Positions 22,787 to 34,072 of a stretch of 64,000 nt of DNA are shown here, one piece after another. Made by a program: the position numbers and the translations under genes. The stretch spans positions 14,411,710 to 14,475,709 of the forward strand of contig CP136062.1 in assembly GCA_032622095.1 (NCBI GenBank). Direction: 5' to 3'. This stretch comes from Siphonodentalium dalli (Eukaryota; Mollusca; Scaphopoda; Gadilida; Siphonodentaliidae). Below the pieces are notes generated by a model. The model saw nothing but the letters and a program-made list of their open reading frames with translations. It did not search any database and was not told the DNA's origin. Positions within the stretch are counted from its first letter, which is position 1; each line of letters starts with the position of its first letter.

Positions 22787-23933
22787 CTGAGCTGATAGTG
22801 CACACGGCTATGGACTTGGCTTTGATCTTGTCGGCCTCAATGAAGCAGATATGCACAGCCTTGAAAAGGTCGTTCAGGCAGTCTGATTTGCTTAATGGGT
22901 AGTCGTCCCACTGAGGTCCGACGGTGTGTATCACGCTATGGCATGGCATCCTTCCCGCGGACGTGATATAAGCTGAACCTATGTCTAACTTCCCTTGTCT
23001 CATAACCAGATTGTCACTTTCCACCCTGATAATATCACCGCCGGCTCTTTCTATGGCAGCCGCGATTCCACCACCATGCCTCATCTCCGCATTAGCTGCA
23101 TTCACGATAGTGTCAACCTGAATTTTAGTGATGTCAGCCCGGTGAACTTTAACCCAAAGCTTTTCTCCCAGCTTGATCATGTCATCATCAACCTTGTGTG
23201 AAGTATCATCTGAAACATCGTCTGCATCATCGCTTGCAAATTGTCGCCGTTTTCTCGATTTTGTTTTCTTTGGGCCTAGAAGGTATTGGAGTTTATTCTT
23301 CACCATAGAAATCTCTTCCCAGTCCAAACTCTGAATTCTTATTTTGCGATTAGAATCATCCATTAAAATATTACATGAGAAATTCTTCTCGCAATCCGAT
23401 ATGATTTCTGCGAGTTCGGCCTGTGAATCGGGCTGATATTCCACAACATCCTCATTGACATGAGGGATTATATCAACGTCGTGACTAATAAGCCTACTGA
23501 ACGTGACAACATCATGCTTTTGGCAGAATAATCTGACCATCCCATCTTCGTTTAATTGAATTCTTATGAACTGAGAATCGATCAAGCTCTTTAATAATTT
23601 TAACTTTGAAAACTGCATGGTTTTGTCGTAATCTTTCCTAGAAAGCAGTTTGAACTCTATGTTCTTTTCCTCATTTTCACTCTGACTTCTAGATACTACA
23701 GATGGCAAGAGAGCAGCTGTGTGTGGCTCAGCATGTCCAATATAGTGTTTAATAGCTTTTTCTGCTTCTAAGATCTGGTACATCGTTCCCTGGAATTCAA
23801 TCGTGTTTTTCCTTTGGACAGCCTCGAGTCCTGTTTGCAATTTCACTTTCCGTTTCATATCGCTGACAGCACTCTTGCACTCAGCAGCTTCAAATAAGCT
23901 TTGTCGTAACTGAACTTTGACTTCACAAAAAAC
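22787..23933 (-). CDS. Exon E5: KH-like region and canonical macro domain 1
   Basis: Acceptor CACATTTTCAG before GTTTTTTGTGAAG, donor AGCTCAG/GTATAG. Phase 0 in, phase 1 out, 1147 nt open. It encodes residues 1-382 of the confident reading. Residues 1-~225 are alternating helix/strand segments resembling the KH-like repeats of DTX3L and PARP14 (inference). An acidic linker (DDADDVSDD) and a basic cluster (KKTKSRKRRQF, possible nuclear signal) follow. Macro domain 1 starts at about 258: VHRADITKIQVDTIVNAAN, HGGGIAAAI, IHTVGPQW and TISSG. The Asp, NAAN and GGG elements that bind ADP-ribose are intact. The protein probably starts further upstream, because the frame is open to the acceptor. Confidence 0.94.
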
Positions 23934-25758
23934 CTGAAAATGTGAAGAGTAAAATTATCAATGTTCTAAAAATAGCAACAATTTACTGTCCCAATTTGTA
24001 TAAAAAAAATATTTTCCTGGTGATAGAAGCTGCTGTTGTCTTTAAGGCCTATTCAAATGGCGACATGAGCAATTAGGACAAAGGTAATACTGCTGATAAA
24101 TTCACACGACCAAAGCGTCAATCGAAAAAATAGGATTCGTCCTAGTTGAGCGACGACATGGTCAGAGCGTTTACTTGAGTGTTTTCGGCTTTTTCAACGA
24201 TGGCGATCCGTCAACATTCCCAAGTTCATTCAAGGTAAACAGAATGGCTACTTCAAATCCAATATCTATAGCGGAAATTATAAATTATGAAGTATTAACT
24301 AACAAGACTGTATCATACAAAACACACAAAGAGAATGTATGGAATATAGATAGACCAGTCTACAAGTTAATTTTATAATTAATTTGGCATTTTATTGTTT
24401 TATTAGATGGCGTTAAAAAAAATATTTCAGTGTTATTGACTCGCGTGAGTTGGCCCAATGAGCCCGGCCCACCCACCCCCCCCCCCCCCCCCCCCCCGGG
24501 AAAACTACCAGATATAAACCATATGTGATGCCATTGACGTAGAAATTGCATCGCTCGAGTCACGTCTGTACTTATCTTATGAAACAGGAGAAAATTAGTA
24601 AGTTCTACAATTAACTTTGTGAGAATAATTATAACTCAACAAAGTTATCATTTGGAACAATAAAATAATCAACAAATTCTAAGTAGAACATGGGGTAACT
24701 CTGTCAGAAATTTTCATACTGGACTCAAATTAAAACTAGACAGGAATTTGCTCAAACATAGACCATGTGCCAAATTTCATGAAATTATGTCGAACATTAT
24801 TCAAGTTGTCAATCAGATAACAAATGTTGCGGGTGAAAAGATGAACAAAGGAGAGCGGCTAATTTCTCTAGTCCATGGAACATTTTTTACTTACATTGGG
24901 TTTGGGTCGCCTTGGATTATATTTATTGAATTCCTTATCCTCCAGTACTTTATCAATATCTGAAATAAATTGTACTGAATATTGAAACGAGTATTGAATT
25001 TTGATATTAAGAGTATTATATCAAATCAAATTGAACAATTTATCGTGCTATCACAATCATAATTAACGAATATGAACTAATTATAAGCACAGTAACTCCA
25101 ACCAAAATAAGTGGATCTGGCCAGTTTTCGCACACAATCAAGACGTTGTTGAGCAAGTCACATATACCGGGTATCAACTAAATCAGTTGATATTTGTTCA
25201 AATATATCGTGATCAAAATTTACGAAAATTAACTATTTAGTGGGCTGTAACTCCGCCCAAAGTAGGCAGACATGGTCACTTTTGTTACAGTGCTAATGCT
25301 ATCTGTAGACGCCCAATGGCCAGGACGCCCGTGATCGACCTCGCCAAACTATAGGTCAAGTTTTTTGAAAAACTCAACCAATAACAGACTCTTAGTTCTG
25401 GTTGCTCATCTATAAAATTATGGTTTAATGTCTTGTTGAGTCGATTTTACGATTTGAGTCACATTTTATGGAGTTTAAACAATGTTTCAAATTGACACTT
25501 TTTTATATTGGAATTTGTACAACAACAACACGAAGAAATTGAACATGGCTGTCTCCTGAGGTCTGTGGGGTTTTAGGAATTATACGATTCCTCTAGGAAA
25601 TTTTTGGTCTTCAAGGCAGGGGTGCAGTTTGCAATTCTAAATGGGGCCCCCTCCAAACATACACCTTCCACCCTAGTACACAGATATTGATGTTGATACT
25701 ATCAAATTTGATAATCAAAGACTGTTCATCTTCAGCTCAGCAGCTATATAGAACCCAC
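23934..25758 (-). other. Intron or spacer E4-E5
   Basis: Contains a C homopolymer (24475-24498) and AT-rich sequence. A plus-strand frame at 24175-24378 ends near a TCAAG/GTAAAC donor-like site, but I find no partner exon. No other structure is seen. Confidence 0.5.
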
Positions 25759-25925
25759 AGTCAACAAGAATTCTGACAGGGGCTTGTCGATAATATATGA
25801 CTGATTTAAGTCGGCAGGATCAGACGCATGTTTGCCAAAAATTTCCTGTCTAAATCTGTCAGGAATTTCTTTAGGAAATAATGATACAAATGAAGCCTCC
25901 TCTCTAGATGGGATCTCATGTTTAT
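25759..25925 (-). CDS. Exon candidate E4
   Basis: Acceptor CCACATTTCCAG, then ATAAACATGAG, donor-like ACT/GTGGGT. Phase 1 in, phase 0 out, which fits E3 before it and E5 after it. It encodes about 55 residues: KHEIPSREEASFVSLFPKEI, then a segment ending KPLSEFLLT. I recognise no domain. The last ~60 bases plus the donor-like site recur in inverted orientation at 27672-27740 (~85% similar), which could mean a junction duplication as elsewhere in this gene, or that the segment is a repeat and not an exon. Confidence 0.4.
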
Positions 25926-26364
25926 CTGGAAATGTGGGTTTTTGTCCATCCATGTATATATCTCAACCAATGGTTATAGGATCTAAATAAAATTTAATAT
26001 GGAGGTTCATCATCATGACTGCTTACAAAGTAGGGGCAAATGACGGTGTTCACTTTTTCCATTTTAGAGTAATCCTTCTTAGTTTATCTGGAAATCAACT
26101 CTTTTTGTCTGTTCAAGCAGATATCCCAGCTAATGGGTTGTAAGATCAGAATGAAATTTGGTATAGAGGTTTGCCATAGTGATTGCCTTTAAAAGAATGC
26201 CAAATGGCATTGTTTGCATTTCCAATTTGTCTCAGTTATCGACCTTAGTTTGTCAATTTGTTGCAATTTTGGTTTGTTGGGCTTGATAACACAAACAAAT
26301 ATGAACCGATTTCAAAACTCTTTGGTATTCATGCATGTTTTATTTAATTAAGCCAGTCATCATA

Positions 26365-27147
26365 AAATTAACTAGAGGTGTGACTGTCCCAATGGTACTA
26401 CGGATACCCCCCTGTTTTTAAAATACTAAGATGTTTCACATGTCAGTAAACATTTAGTTAAAATAATAAAATAACAGTTCCCATTGCAGGTGTACAACCA
26501 TAACCCTAATCTTAAACCTATTGACCGAAAAATGTAGGAATAAAAGCTTGGACAAAATTATGCATGTTGCGAAAAAATTTCTAAGTCGAAAAAGGGGAAT
26601 AAATCCACACAAAAAATGTCGGACAGACGTCATAATCGCAGGTGCACAGGTTCCCATGATACTAAATATCAGTGCCACGATTAAAAAACATTGACCAAAA
26701 AATGTAGGAATAAAAGCTCGGACAAAATTATGCATGTTGCAAAAAAAATTCTAAGTAAAAAAAGGGGGATAACTCCACCAAAAAAAAATGTCCGACAGAC
26801 GTCATAATCGCAGGTGCACAAGATCCCATGGTACTAAATATCTGTGGCATGTTTAAAAAAAATTGACCTAAAAATGTAGGAATAACAGCTCGGACAAAAG
26901 TATACATGTTGTGAAAATTTTCTAAGTCGAAAAAGGAGGATAACTCCACCAAAAAAGGTCTGACAGACGTCATAATCGCAGGTGCATAGGTTCCCATGGT
27001 GGTTGATGTCTGTGCCAAGTTTCAAGGAAATTGATAAAAAAAAACGACTGAGAAAAACTCCGGACAAATTTGTATCCACGGACAACGGACGATACGACAA
27101 GCTGACTCCAGTATACCCCCCCTAACTTCGTTGCTGGGGGTATAATA
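26365..27147. mobile_element. Dispersed hairpin-ended element with internal ~178-bp modules
   Basis: Starts near ACTAGAGGTGTGACTGTCCC and ends in CTTCGTTGCTGGGGGTATAA plus TAAA. GGATACCCCCCTG near the start pairs with the terminal GGGGGTATAAT. The interior has three tandem modules beginning AATGTAGGAATAAAAGCTCG. It has the same architecture as 20279-21387 but a different sequence. Confidence 0.6.
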
Positions 27148-27207
27148 AACCTCAGCAGATAGCCATCTTGACAGGGGATACTCTGGGCGGTGAACTTGTT
27201 GTCTTGG

Positions 27208-27388
27208 CTAAATAATCGACTCCTTAACCACAGCAGAATTATGGGTAACTTTTCAGGATTTAATCGGAAATATGGCTTGTTTCCATTCATCGGATGAATG
27301 GCAACAAGCCATATTTCCGACTAAATCCTGAAAAGTTACCCATAATTCTGCTGTGGTTAAGGAGTCGATTATTTAGGGCATTACTGTA
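27208..27388. mobile_element. Pal MITE, copy 5 (short loop)
   Basis: Both arms are present, but the GGAAAGCTCTC loop region is deleted so the arms meet at CATCGGATGAATGG. The left terminus lacks TACAGTAATGCC. Confidence 0.8.
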
Positions 27389-27461
27389 GATCCAGAGGAA
27401 TATTTGTTGAACATCTCCTTCTATTTTTGGCTGGATTTGAGCAAAAGGTACGTCTACTCCT

Positions 27462-27660
27462 TAACCCTTTCCATACTGATTACTCATTGATGAGTAGTTT
27501 CTCAAGGAAATGTTCACATAACAAGTTTAACCCTTTCTATACTAAATACTCATTGACAAGTAGTTTCTTAAGGAAATGTTCACATAATAAGTTTAACCCT
27601 TTCTATACTGAATACTCATTGACGAGTAGTTTCTTAAGGAAATGTGAATACAGGATAATC
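27462..27660. repeat. 66-bp tandem repeat, three copies
   Basis: The unit TTAACCCTTTCTATACTGAA...GAGTAGTTTCTTAAGG...CACATAAYAAGT is repeated three times, the last copy partial. Confidence 0.85.
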
Positions 27661-28334
27661 CATTCAGTATCTAATTGACTCAAATCAGTCGCATATTAAT
27701 GACAAGCCCCTGTTAACATTCATGTTGACTGTAGGTCCTTTGTTTATTTGAATCAAGAATTGTAAAATAGAGCTTTTTCTCGAGCCCACTTAGTACTGAA
27801 ATTTTATAAATAAGATTGGGCATTTGTGAATTATGGCTGTCAGAAGTGAGGACATATTAAATTTTACTGTTTCTCCAGTATATCTTTCTGTTAATATGAT
27901 TGTGTTTGTTAAAGTGGCACACCCATTTTTAATTTAGATTTTTTAAATTCAATGCACCCAGGGCCGACAAGGTTCGGGATGATTTATGTGGTTCTTCAAT
28001 CCTGTCATCCGGCAGACATTCCGGTTTTTCGTTAAGATCCGTTCTGTACCGGCCGAAGTTAAAGTCCGCATTTTACATCTGCCCGGAATGCTGCCTCTTT
28101 CCGGTAACTGGAAAAGCAAGTCACTCTTGAATTATACGTGTCGCGATCGGTTGTGTGTCTTCATTTCCTATCTGTTTCAATCCGTCACCGTGTTTCTTCA
28201 CCAGCCTTCAATTATTCGTTTATCATCTTGTTCCTTGTGCATTCTGTCTGCATCCTGTTCCGTCGGCGTTACATATTTTCGTGGGTCGCGCGCGTGTTTC
28301 CCTGTTTGTCGTTCGGTGGCACTCAGAAATTTTC

Positions 28335-29320
28335 ATGGTTCGTACGGGATCTCGCAGTCGGGCCCGCACCCGTTCGTCTGGCAGCAGTAAGCAGGATACA
28401 TCTGCCAGCTCTTCTAGTGCCGGTCCTGCCTCCAGTAGCCGTGATAGGCCTCCGTGTTTCTGCCAGTGTGTCATCTGTGGCTGATTCCCGGGTGCGTGGC
28501 CGTGGACAGCAATTGCGCGGCAGGCCAGCTCGTGGCTCTGGACGGGGACGCCGCGCCTCCCGTGGCCGGGTATCACATTCACTGTTTGTCATCAGCCTCG
28601 TCATCAGTCTCGTCATCAGCCTCGTCATCAGCCTCGTCATCAGTCTCGTCGCCAGGCTAGTTGCCAGCAGGATGGTTCTCCGCGCCCCAAGTTTCCGCGT
28701 TACAACTCCAGGTCACCATCAGCGTCAGCAGTTCAGACAGCTCCACTTCTCTCAGCCGCCGCGAGGATTCCCGTGTGGCCTCAGTGATACACCGACCGAA
28801 CGCTCCGGCCAGAGACAGAACTGCTCCGGGTAATCCCTTATTTAGCTTTCCATCCTCGATGGTTTCCTCTTGGGACGCCCCCTTGCCGATTCCTACGGCG
28901 GCAGCCGGTTTTGGCTTTCACGTTTCCCGATCTATTTGCGACAAAATTTTCCGGGCCGATTTTATCAATTTGGATCAGCTGCAGGAACCCACCACCTCCA
29001 TTCATACAGTTGACCCCCATCAGTTGGTTGTCTCTGCTTCCGGGCGAATTCGCGTTGTGCCAAGCGGGCATGCTGCTCCAATAACGTCTGTTGACTCGTG
29101 GACCGATGCTTTTCTCACTTTCATATCGGTGTACCTCGACGTTCACCCTGAATCGTCGGCCCAGCCCCTATTGCGTTACCTGCGCACAATCCATTGAGCG
29201 GCTGCTAAATGTGGGGGATCTGCCTGGCGGTGTACGATACCCAATTTCGGTTGAAGTGGGATGGGAATACAGCTACTCCTTGGGAGAAACATCGACCCCA
29301 ACATTTGGCTGCTGGTCATG
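28335..29320 (+). pseudogene. Ngaro ORF1 (gag-like), frameshifted
   Basis: Starts MVRTGSRSRARTRSSG and continues through Ser/Arg-rich low-complexity sequence with a 12-bp CTCGTCATCAGC repeat at 28590-28650. The best conserved part is in another frame (28880-29195): VSRSICDKIFRADFINLDQL and SWTDAFLTFISVYLDVHPES, which resemble the conserved part of DIRS/Ngaro ORF1 proteins. At least two frameshifts separate the start from this part. Confidence 0.6.
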
Positions 29321-29559
29321 ACGCCCCACGTTCGGCAACCTCCGCAGCCGACTCCGCCTCAGGTTCGTACATCCGGACAATTTGCTCACTCGACCGGGCC
29401 GTCCCAGTCCCGTCTGTTTTGAATTCAACGCCGGCCGCTGCTCCTGGCCAAACTGCCGTTTTCGACACATCTGCAACATCTGCTCAGAGCCTCATGCCGC
29501 AACCGCTGCCCATGGACATGACTTTCGCCGCTAAGCCCGCGGCGGTCGCCAGCAGCGTC

Positions 29560-30551
29560 TACCAGCTCGCCGCTTCCGCCGTTAATCTTGACTATTTGTG
29601 TTGGTGGCTTGGGAAGTACCCTCGCCACCAAGTCACGCGGGAACTACGGTTCGGTTTTACTCATGGTTTTCCACTCCATTATACTGGCTCGCGTATGCCA
29701 ACTGACGCTCCGAACCTCAAGTCTGCTCGTGACCGTCCTGAGGTCGTCCGGGAAAAAATCCTTAAGGAAGTTCGCCTTGGTCGCATTGCTGGTCCTTTCT
29801 GCACACGTCCAATTCCAACGCTCCGCGTGTCGCCGCTTGGTCTGGTGCCTAAACATGAAGCTGGCTCATTCAGTCTCATCCATCACCTCTCCTATCCGAT
29901 CATATTCCGCGTGAATTCACTACTGTTACATATACCAGTTTTGACGCTGCTGTTGCCACCATCCAGTCCCTTGGGGTTGGGACATTGCTCGCACGCGGGG
30001 ATTTAGAGGCTGCATATCGTAATCTTCGCATCTACCCGGGCGATTTTGTTCAACATGGTTTTAAGCTGGACGACATGTATTATTTCGACAAATGCTTACC
30101 TTTCGGCTGCAGCGTGTTGTGCGCAACTTTTGAAAAATTCTCGACATTTTTGGAATGGGTTGTTCAGCAGCAGTCCGGCAACCCACACATCTTGCACTAC
30201 TGCGATGACTTCCTGTTCTGTGGTCCGCCAGCCACGTCCCAGGCCTCAGACAGTCTTGCCATGTTTCATCGCGTGTGCTCTGATCTTGGCGTACCTATTG
30301 CTCATGACAAAACGGTCTCACCCACCACGAAGCTCTGCTACCTTGGTCTCGAACTCGATACGTTGGCTAACGCGGTGCGTCTCACTGCTGAGAAGCTCAC
30401 AGCTATTCAGTCCCAAATCTCTATGGCTTTGCGCTGCCGTAAATTCTCGGTCCGTGAACTACAGTCGCTCATTGGCTCATTACAATTTGCGTGCAAGGCG
30501 GTTCGTCCGGGCCGCCCATTTTGTTGTCGCCTGATTGATGCCCTGCAGTGA
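29560..30551 (+). pseudogene. Ngaro reverse transcriptase, frameshifted
   Basis: The N-terminal part lies in the 29209-30006 frame (KYPRHQVTRELRFGFTHGFP, then PLGLVPKHEAGSFSLIHHL). A frameshift near 29890-29910 moves it to the frame starting 29985: ARGDLEAAYRNLRI, then LPFGCSVLCATFEKF, then the catalytic YCDDFLF box (30199-30219), then KTVSPTTKLCYLGLELD and a thumb region. It ends in another break near 30548. All RT motifs are recognisable, but there is no continuous frame. Confidence 0.8.
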
Positions 30552-30559
30552 TTTTCTAA

Positions 30560-31134
30560 GCCGCATCACAAAATCCGGATTAATTCTGGCATGCGTGCCG
30601 ATCTGGCCACGTGGTTACAGTTTTTCACGTCATTCAATGGGATCTACCTTTTCCCTTCTGCTCAATGATACCGACATCAATTTCCACACGGACGCTTGTG
30701 GTGGTCAGTTCGGCGGCTTTGGCGCATATTTCAATGGCCTCTGGGCTTTTGGCAAGTGGCCCCTTCCTTGGCATGCTTTGGGCCTGACCCGCAATATGGG
30801 TGTCCTCGAGATGTTCCCTGTCTTAGTGGCCATCAGCATCTGGGGGCGTCGCCTCCAGAATCATCGCCTCCATTTACACTGTGATAACATTACCGTGGTC
30901 CGCGCCATCAACAGCCAAACTTCCAAATGCAAGCCGCTTATGGCCCTGTTGCGCCAGCTGGTCCTGCTGCTCCTGTCTCACAACATCTCCTTGCGTGCTT
31001 CCTGGATCGCGTCTCGTGATAATGCTCTCGCTGACAGCCTATCTCGTTTCCAGATGAAACGTTTCCGTCGACTGGCGCGGTCCGCCGCCCGAACACCATT
31101 TCCCAGGTGCCTGTGGACCTGCGTCGACATGTAA
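30560..31134 (+). pseudogene. Ngaro RNase H domain
   Basis: In the 30535-31134 frame: FHTDACGGQFGGFGAYF, LEMFPVLVAISIWG, LHCDNITVVRAIN and DNALADSLSR, which supply the four acidic RNase H positions (D, E, D, D). It follows RT after a frameshift. Confidence 0.8.
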
Positions 31135-31843
31135 CGCTGCTCACCGCACGTATCGCACCGCCATACGAGCATATCTCAGTTTCGCATACCAGCATCGCTT
31201 GGCCGTTTCCTGGCCGCTCCCGGAACACGCTATCGTCGGGTTTATCGCGGGGCTTCATCGCTCCCAGCATTCTGCTTCAACCATTTCCACCTACCTGGCT
31301 GCCATCGGTCGACAGCATCGACTCCAGGGTATGCGCGATCCCACCACGACTTACCTCATTCGCCAACTATTAACCGAGGTCCGTCGCTTGACGCCTCCAT
31401 CTCTGCTCGTCGCCCCCATGAGGTCGCATTGTTTACGTCTGCCTTTACACTGGCCTTTTTTGGATTGTTCCACGTGGGGGAACTGGCGGCTGCTATATTT
31501 CTTCGCGATGTCTCGTTGAGCAGCTCCGCCATTGACGTTTGGCTCCGGCATTCTAAAACGAACCAATGTGGTCCTCCCGCTCATACTCACATTCCGCGGC
31601 TCCCGATCGGGATTGTTCCTTTCTCACCAGGCTCAAACCCCACTCACGGTCGCCCAGTTTCGGGCCGTGCTCCGTCAGGCTTTGCGTACATCTGGCACTC
31701 GACAATATATCACACCACATTCATTTCGTTCGGGTGGTGCTACCTATCTGGTGGATCTGGGCACCCCTTACCATGCCATCCAACACCGGAGTCGTTGGCG
31801 GTCTGATGTTTGTCGTCGATACATCCGCTCAACATCTGCTTAG
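31107..31843 (+). pseudogene. Ngaro tyrosine recombinase, probably inactive
   Basis: Pieces in three frames. The N-terminal segment has HSASTISTYLAAIGRQHR. The catalytic region has FFGLFHVGELAAA, where relatives carry an Arg (box FLRVGE), then HSFRSGGATYLVDLG and a SDVCRRYIR tail with the nucleophilic Tyr. The HxxR and Tyr boxes survive; the first Arg reads His (CAC), a likely C-to-T change on the other strand of a CGC codon. This enzyme class integrates circular cDNA. Confidence 0.75.
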
Positions 31844-32455
31844 TCTCGTTTCAGTAGCCATTATCTGGGTCTTGGGTTCGTCCCACGTCTACTGGGCTCA
31901 CCAGCGTGCTGTGCGGCGTCCTGTTGGTCAACATCTCCAGCTGTCCAGCCACGGCGCTTCTGTTCGATGGATCGGCATTCGTGGGATGCACTGGGGCGAT
32001 TTCCACGCCACGTTTGACCGGGAACTCGCCGCTTGCTCGCAGTCTCGACATCCTACCCACATCATCGTACAGCTTGGCTCAAACGACATCACAGCCGGTG
32101 GGTACCGTGACTTACGTGCCAATGTAAAGCAGGAGCTTTCCTATGTGCAAGAAACATTGCCTTCCTGCACCCTTATTTGGTCGCACGTATTCCCGCGCCA
32201 CTATTGGCACAACGCCCATCGCCAGAGTATTGGTGCTCGCCAGCGCCGGGACTTCAACCAACACATGTTGGGTTTCGTATTGCATCACGGGGGTCGTGGC
32301 ATCAAACACCCAGACATTTGCGCTTCTGATAAGGGCATGTATCGTTCCGATGGTATCCATCTCTCCCCCGTCGGCAACGATATCTATCTGAATAGTCTCC
32401 AGGGCGCCCTGGAGACCTTCCTGGCATCTGACACTCTGGTTTTCCCAGTGGTTTA
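31844..32455 (+). CDS. Ngaro ORF3: SGNH hydrolase-like protein
   Basis: The open frame continues from 31566 and overlaps the recombinase end. The SGNH part begins about AIIWVLGSSHVYWAH (block I Ser), followed by VQLGSNDITAGG (block III Asn) and YRSDGIHLSPVGNDIY (block V Asp and His), and runs to TAA at 32453-32455. It is the least damaged ORF of the element. In Ngaro and some other retrotransposons an SGNH esterase domain accompanies the replication proteins; its role is not settled. Confidence 0.75.
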
Positions 32456-33716
32456 ACTGTTTCATTGATGTAATTGGGCATGGAGCTCCTGGTTTGGGGG
32501 AGTGCTGTGCACTCTATGGCGATCCTGCAGATAGTGGTAGTGTCGCCATAGCGTTATAACCTGTTTGGTAACTTTGATGGGTGGCTTATCAATATAGTAG
32601 CTTAGTATGTCTATGACTGCGCAGTCATCTTATGCCTATTCGAGAGCACCAATACTCTGGCGATGGGCGTTGTGCCAAATAAGGGTGCTCTCAAACTGTA
32701 GTGCCTGATTGTGATCTTAAAAGGCCGGTGCTTAGCCATAGGGAGTTGGGCTGTCCAGTGGTCTCTCCTGCCTTTCCTGCGTCGCACTCGTTGGGCTTCT
32801 CCCTGTTGGCCGTGTGTGCTTATTGCTTAGGGCGCCTCATAGCACTTCTTGGGGCGTCAGCTCCGAATCGTACTGTAGCTCGTCGGGCCATGCTCATGCC
32901 TGCACTGTGCAGCAGTATTTCTTCAGCGTTCTCTGCTTCGGCTTCTCGTCAGAGCTGAGGCTCTGCTTAATTAGTTCCGTGTGTATGGGCTATCTGCAGG
33001 ACAAGCTTGTAAATGTTACATTAAAGCTGAGATCATACCCCACTCATGTGTTGTCGTTTAAATATCCCATGTGATGATAGAGTGTTTCTCCGTAGTGCAT
33101 AAACAATCAATACGATAGTGGCAGGGCTGTCACTGGTGGGGGTAGTGTCTCTTGGATCTGAGTGATCACATAATGTTTTTTCAGTTGAGGCGGTTCCATG
33201 ATCTCACGACCATAGCGTGCAGGCCTATAGAACGATATTGGGTTGACAACAGAGACGGACAGCCAATAATCAAAAATGCATATGAGGATACACTGGTCAT
33301 ATCTTAAATTATAGCTACAAAAGAACAAACATGTTTTGATTGTGTTTATCTCTTCAATGCACATGCATAAAATACATGACCTTTCTATATATTTTACAAC
33401 TGGTGTTTTCTTTATACAGAGCATATTGATAAAATCTTTTTCAAATGTCTGTAGAAAGACAAAGCTCAATTGGCCACATAAGTTTTTGATATCCCTCAAA
33501 TATGGTCATTTGAAGTCATACATAAAACAAATACAAGAGCGTGCGCCACAGGGTACTAGCATACACCGATGGTGCAAATAAACGGACACATTTGAACATC
33601 ACCATTTGACAATTCATTGAAGGTAAACATCGATACTAAATTTCATTGAAATTCTATAAATTATTGGCTCAGCTATCTGATCATTGTTTCCTGATAAACA
33701 AGCCTGCAAATAGCGT

Positions 33717-34055
33717 GTCTGTCATTTGCAGAATGAGGTCCCCAGAGGGTGAATTTAGACCTCATTCTGCTTAGGCCTCATATTCTGGGAAGTATCTATA
33801 GTATCAAATTAACATTGTTTTTAGTTACATTTCCCTTCTAGGAAGTTTCTATATCCCCTAATTTGCAGAAGTAAAATTCATAATTGAGGTGCCCAATGGG
33901 TGAACATCACCAACTTCAACTGGGGAACTTCAATCTTCTGATCCTAGGTTTGCCATAGCAGTTGAGGGCCTTCGCAGAATGAAGTACCCAGAGACTGAAT
34001 TTAGTGATGATAGCCCACTACGCGGGATAGTGTCACTAAATATATTCACCCTGAT
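33717..34055. mobile_element. MITE related to 308-621
   Basis: Left end GTCTGTCATTTGCAGAATGA and the CCCAGAGGGTGAATTT block match the element at 308-621. An internal second GAATGAAGTACCCAGAGACT and a degenerate right end (ATTCACCCTGATAAACAG) are visible. It abuts the 27-bp satellite. Confidence 0.55.
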
Positions 34056-34072
34056 AAACAGAAGGATAAGTA

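Larger units (their letters stand above)
27956..33070 (+). mobile_element. Ngaro-type (DIRS-order) retrotransposon, degraded
   Basis: A GC-richer block carrying, in order: ORF1-like protein, reverse transcriptase, RNase H, tyrosine recombinase and SGNH hydrolase. That order, with SGNH hydrolase and without a DNA methyltransferase, is typical of Ngaro elements (family knowledge). Every ORF is broken by frameshifts. The ends are approximate: the left is placed at a GGGCCGACAAGGTTCGGG block, a relative of which occurs alone at 40560-40585; the right follows an ATTAAA signal near 33022. The split direct repeats expected of Ngaro could not be identified by eye. Hairpins at 32510-32558 and 32642-32693 lie in the 3' region. 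Confidence 0.75.

Noticed and set aside
24175-24378. 67-codon plus-strand frame with a donor-like TCAAG/GTAAAC
   Set aside because: No acceptor or partner exon, no domain, and the open frame runs straight through the supposed donor.
31107-32455. Cellular integrase or lipase gene
   Set aside because: The recombinase and SGNH frames follow RT and RNase H in the fixed order of a Ngaro retrotransposon, so they belong to that element.
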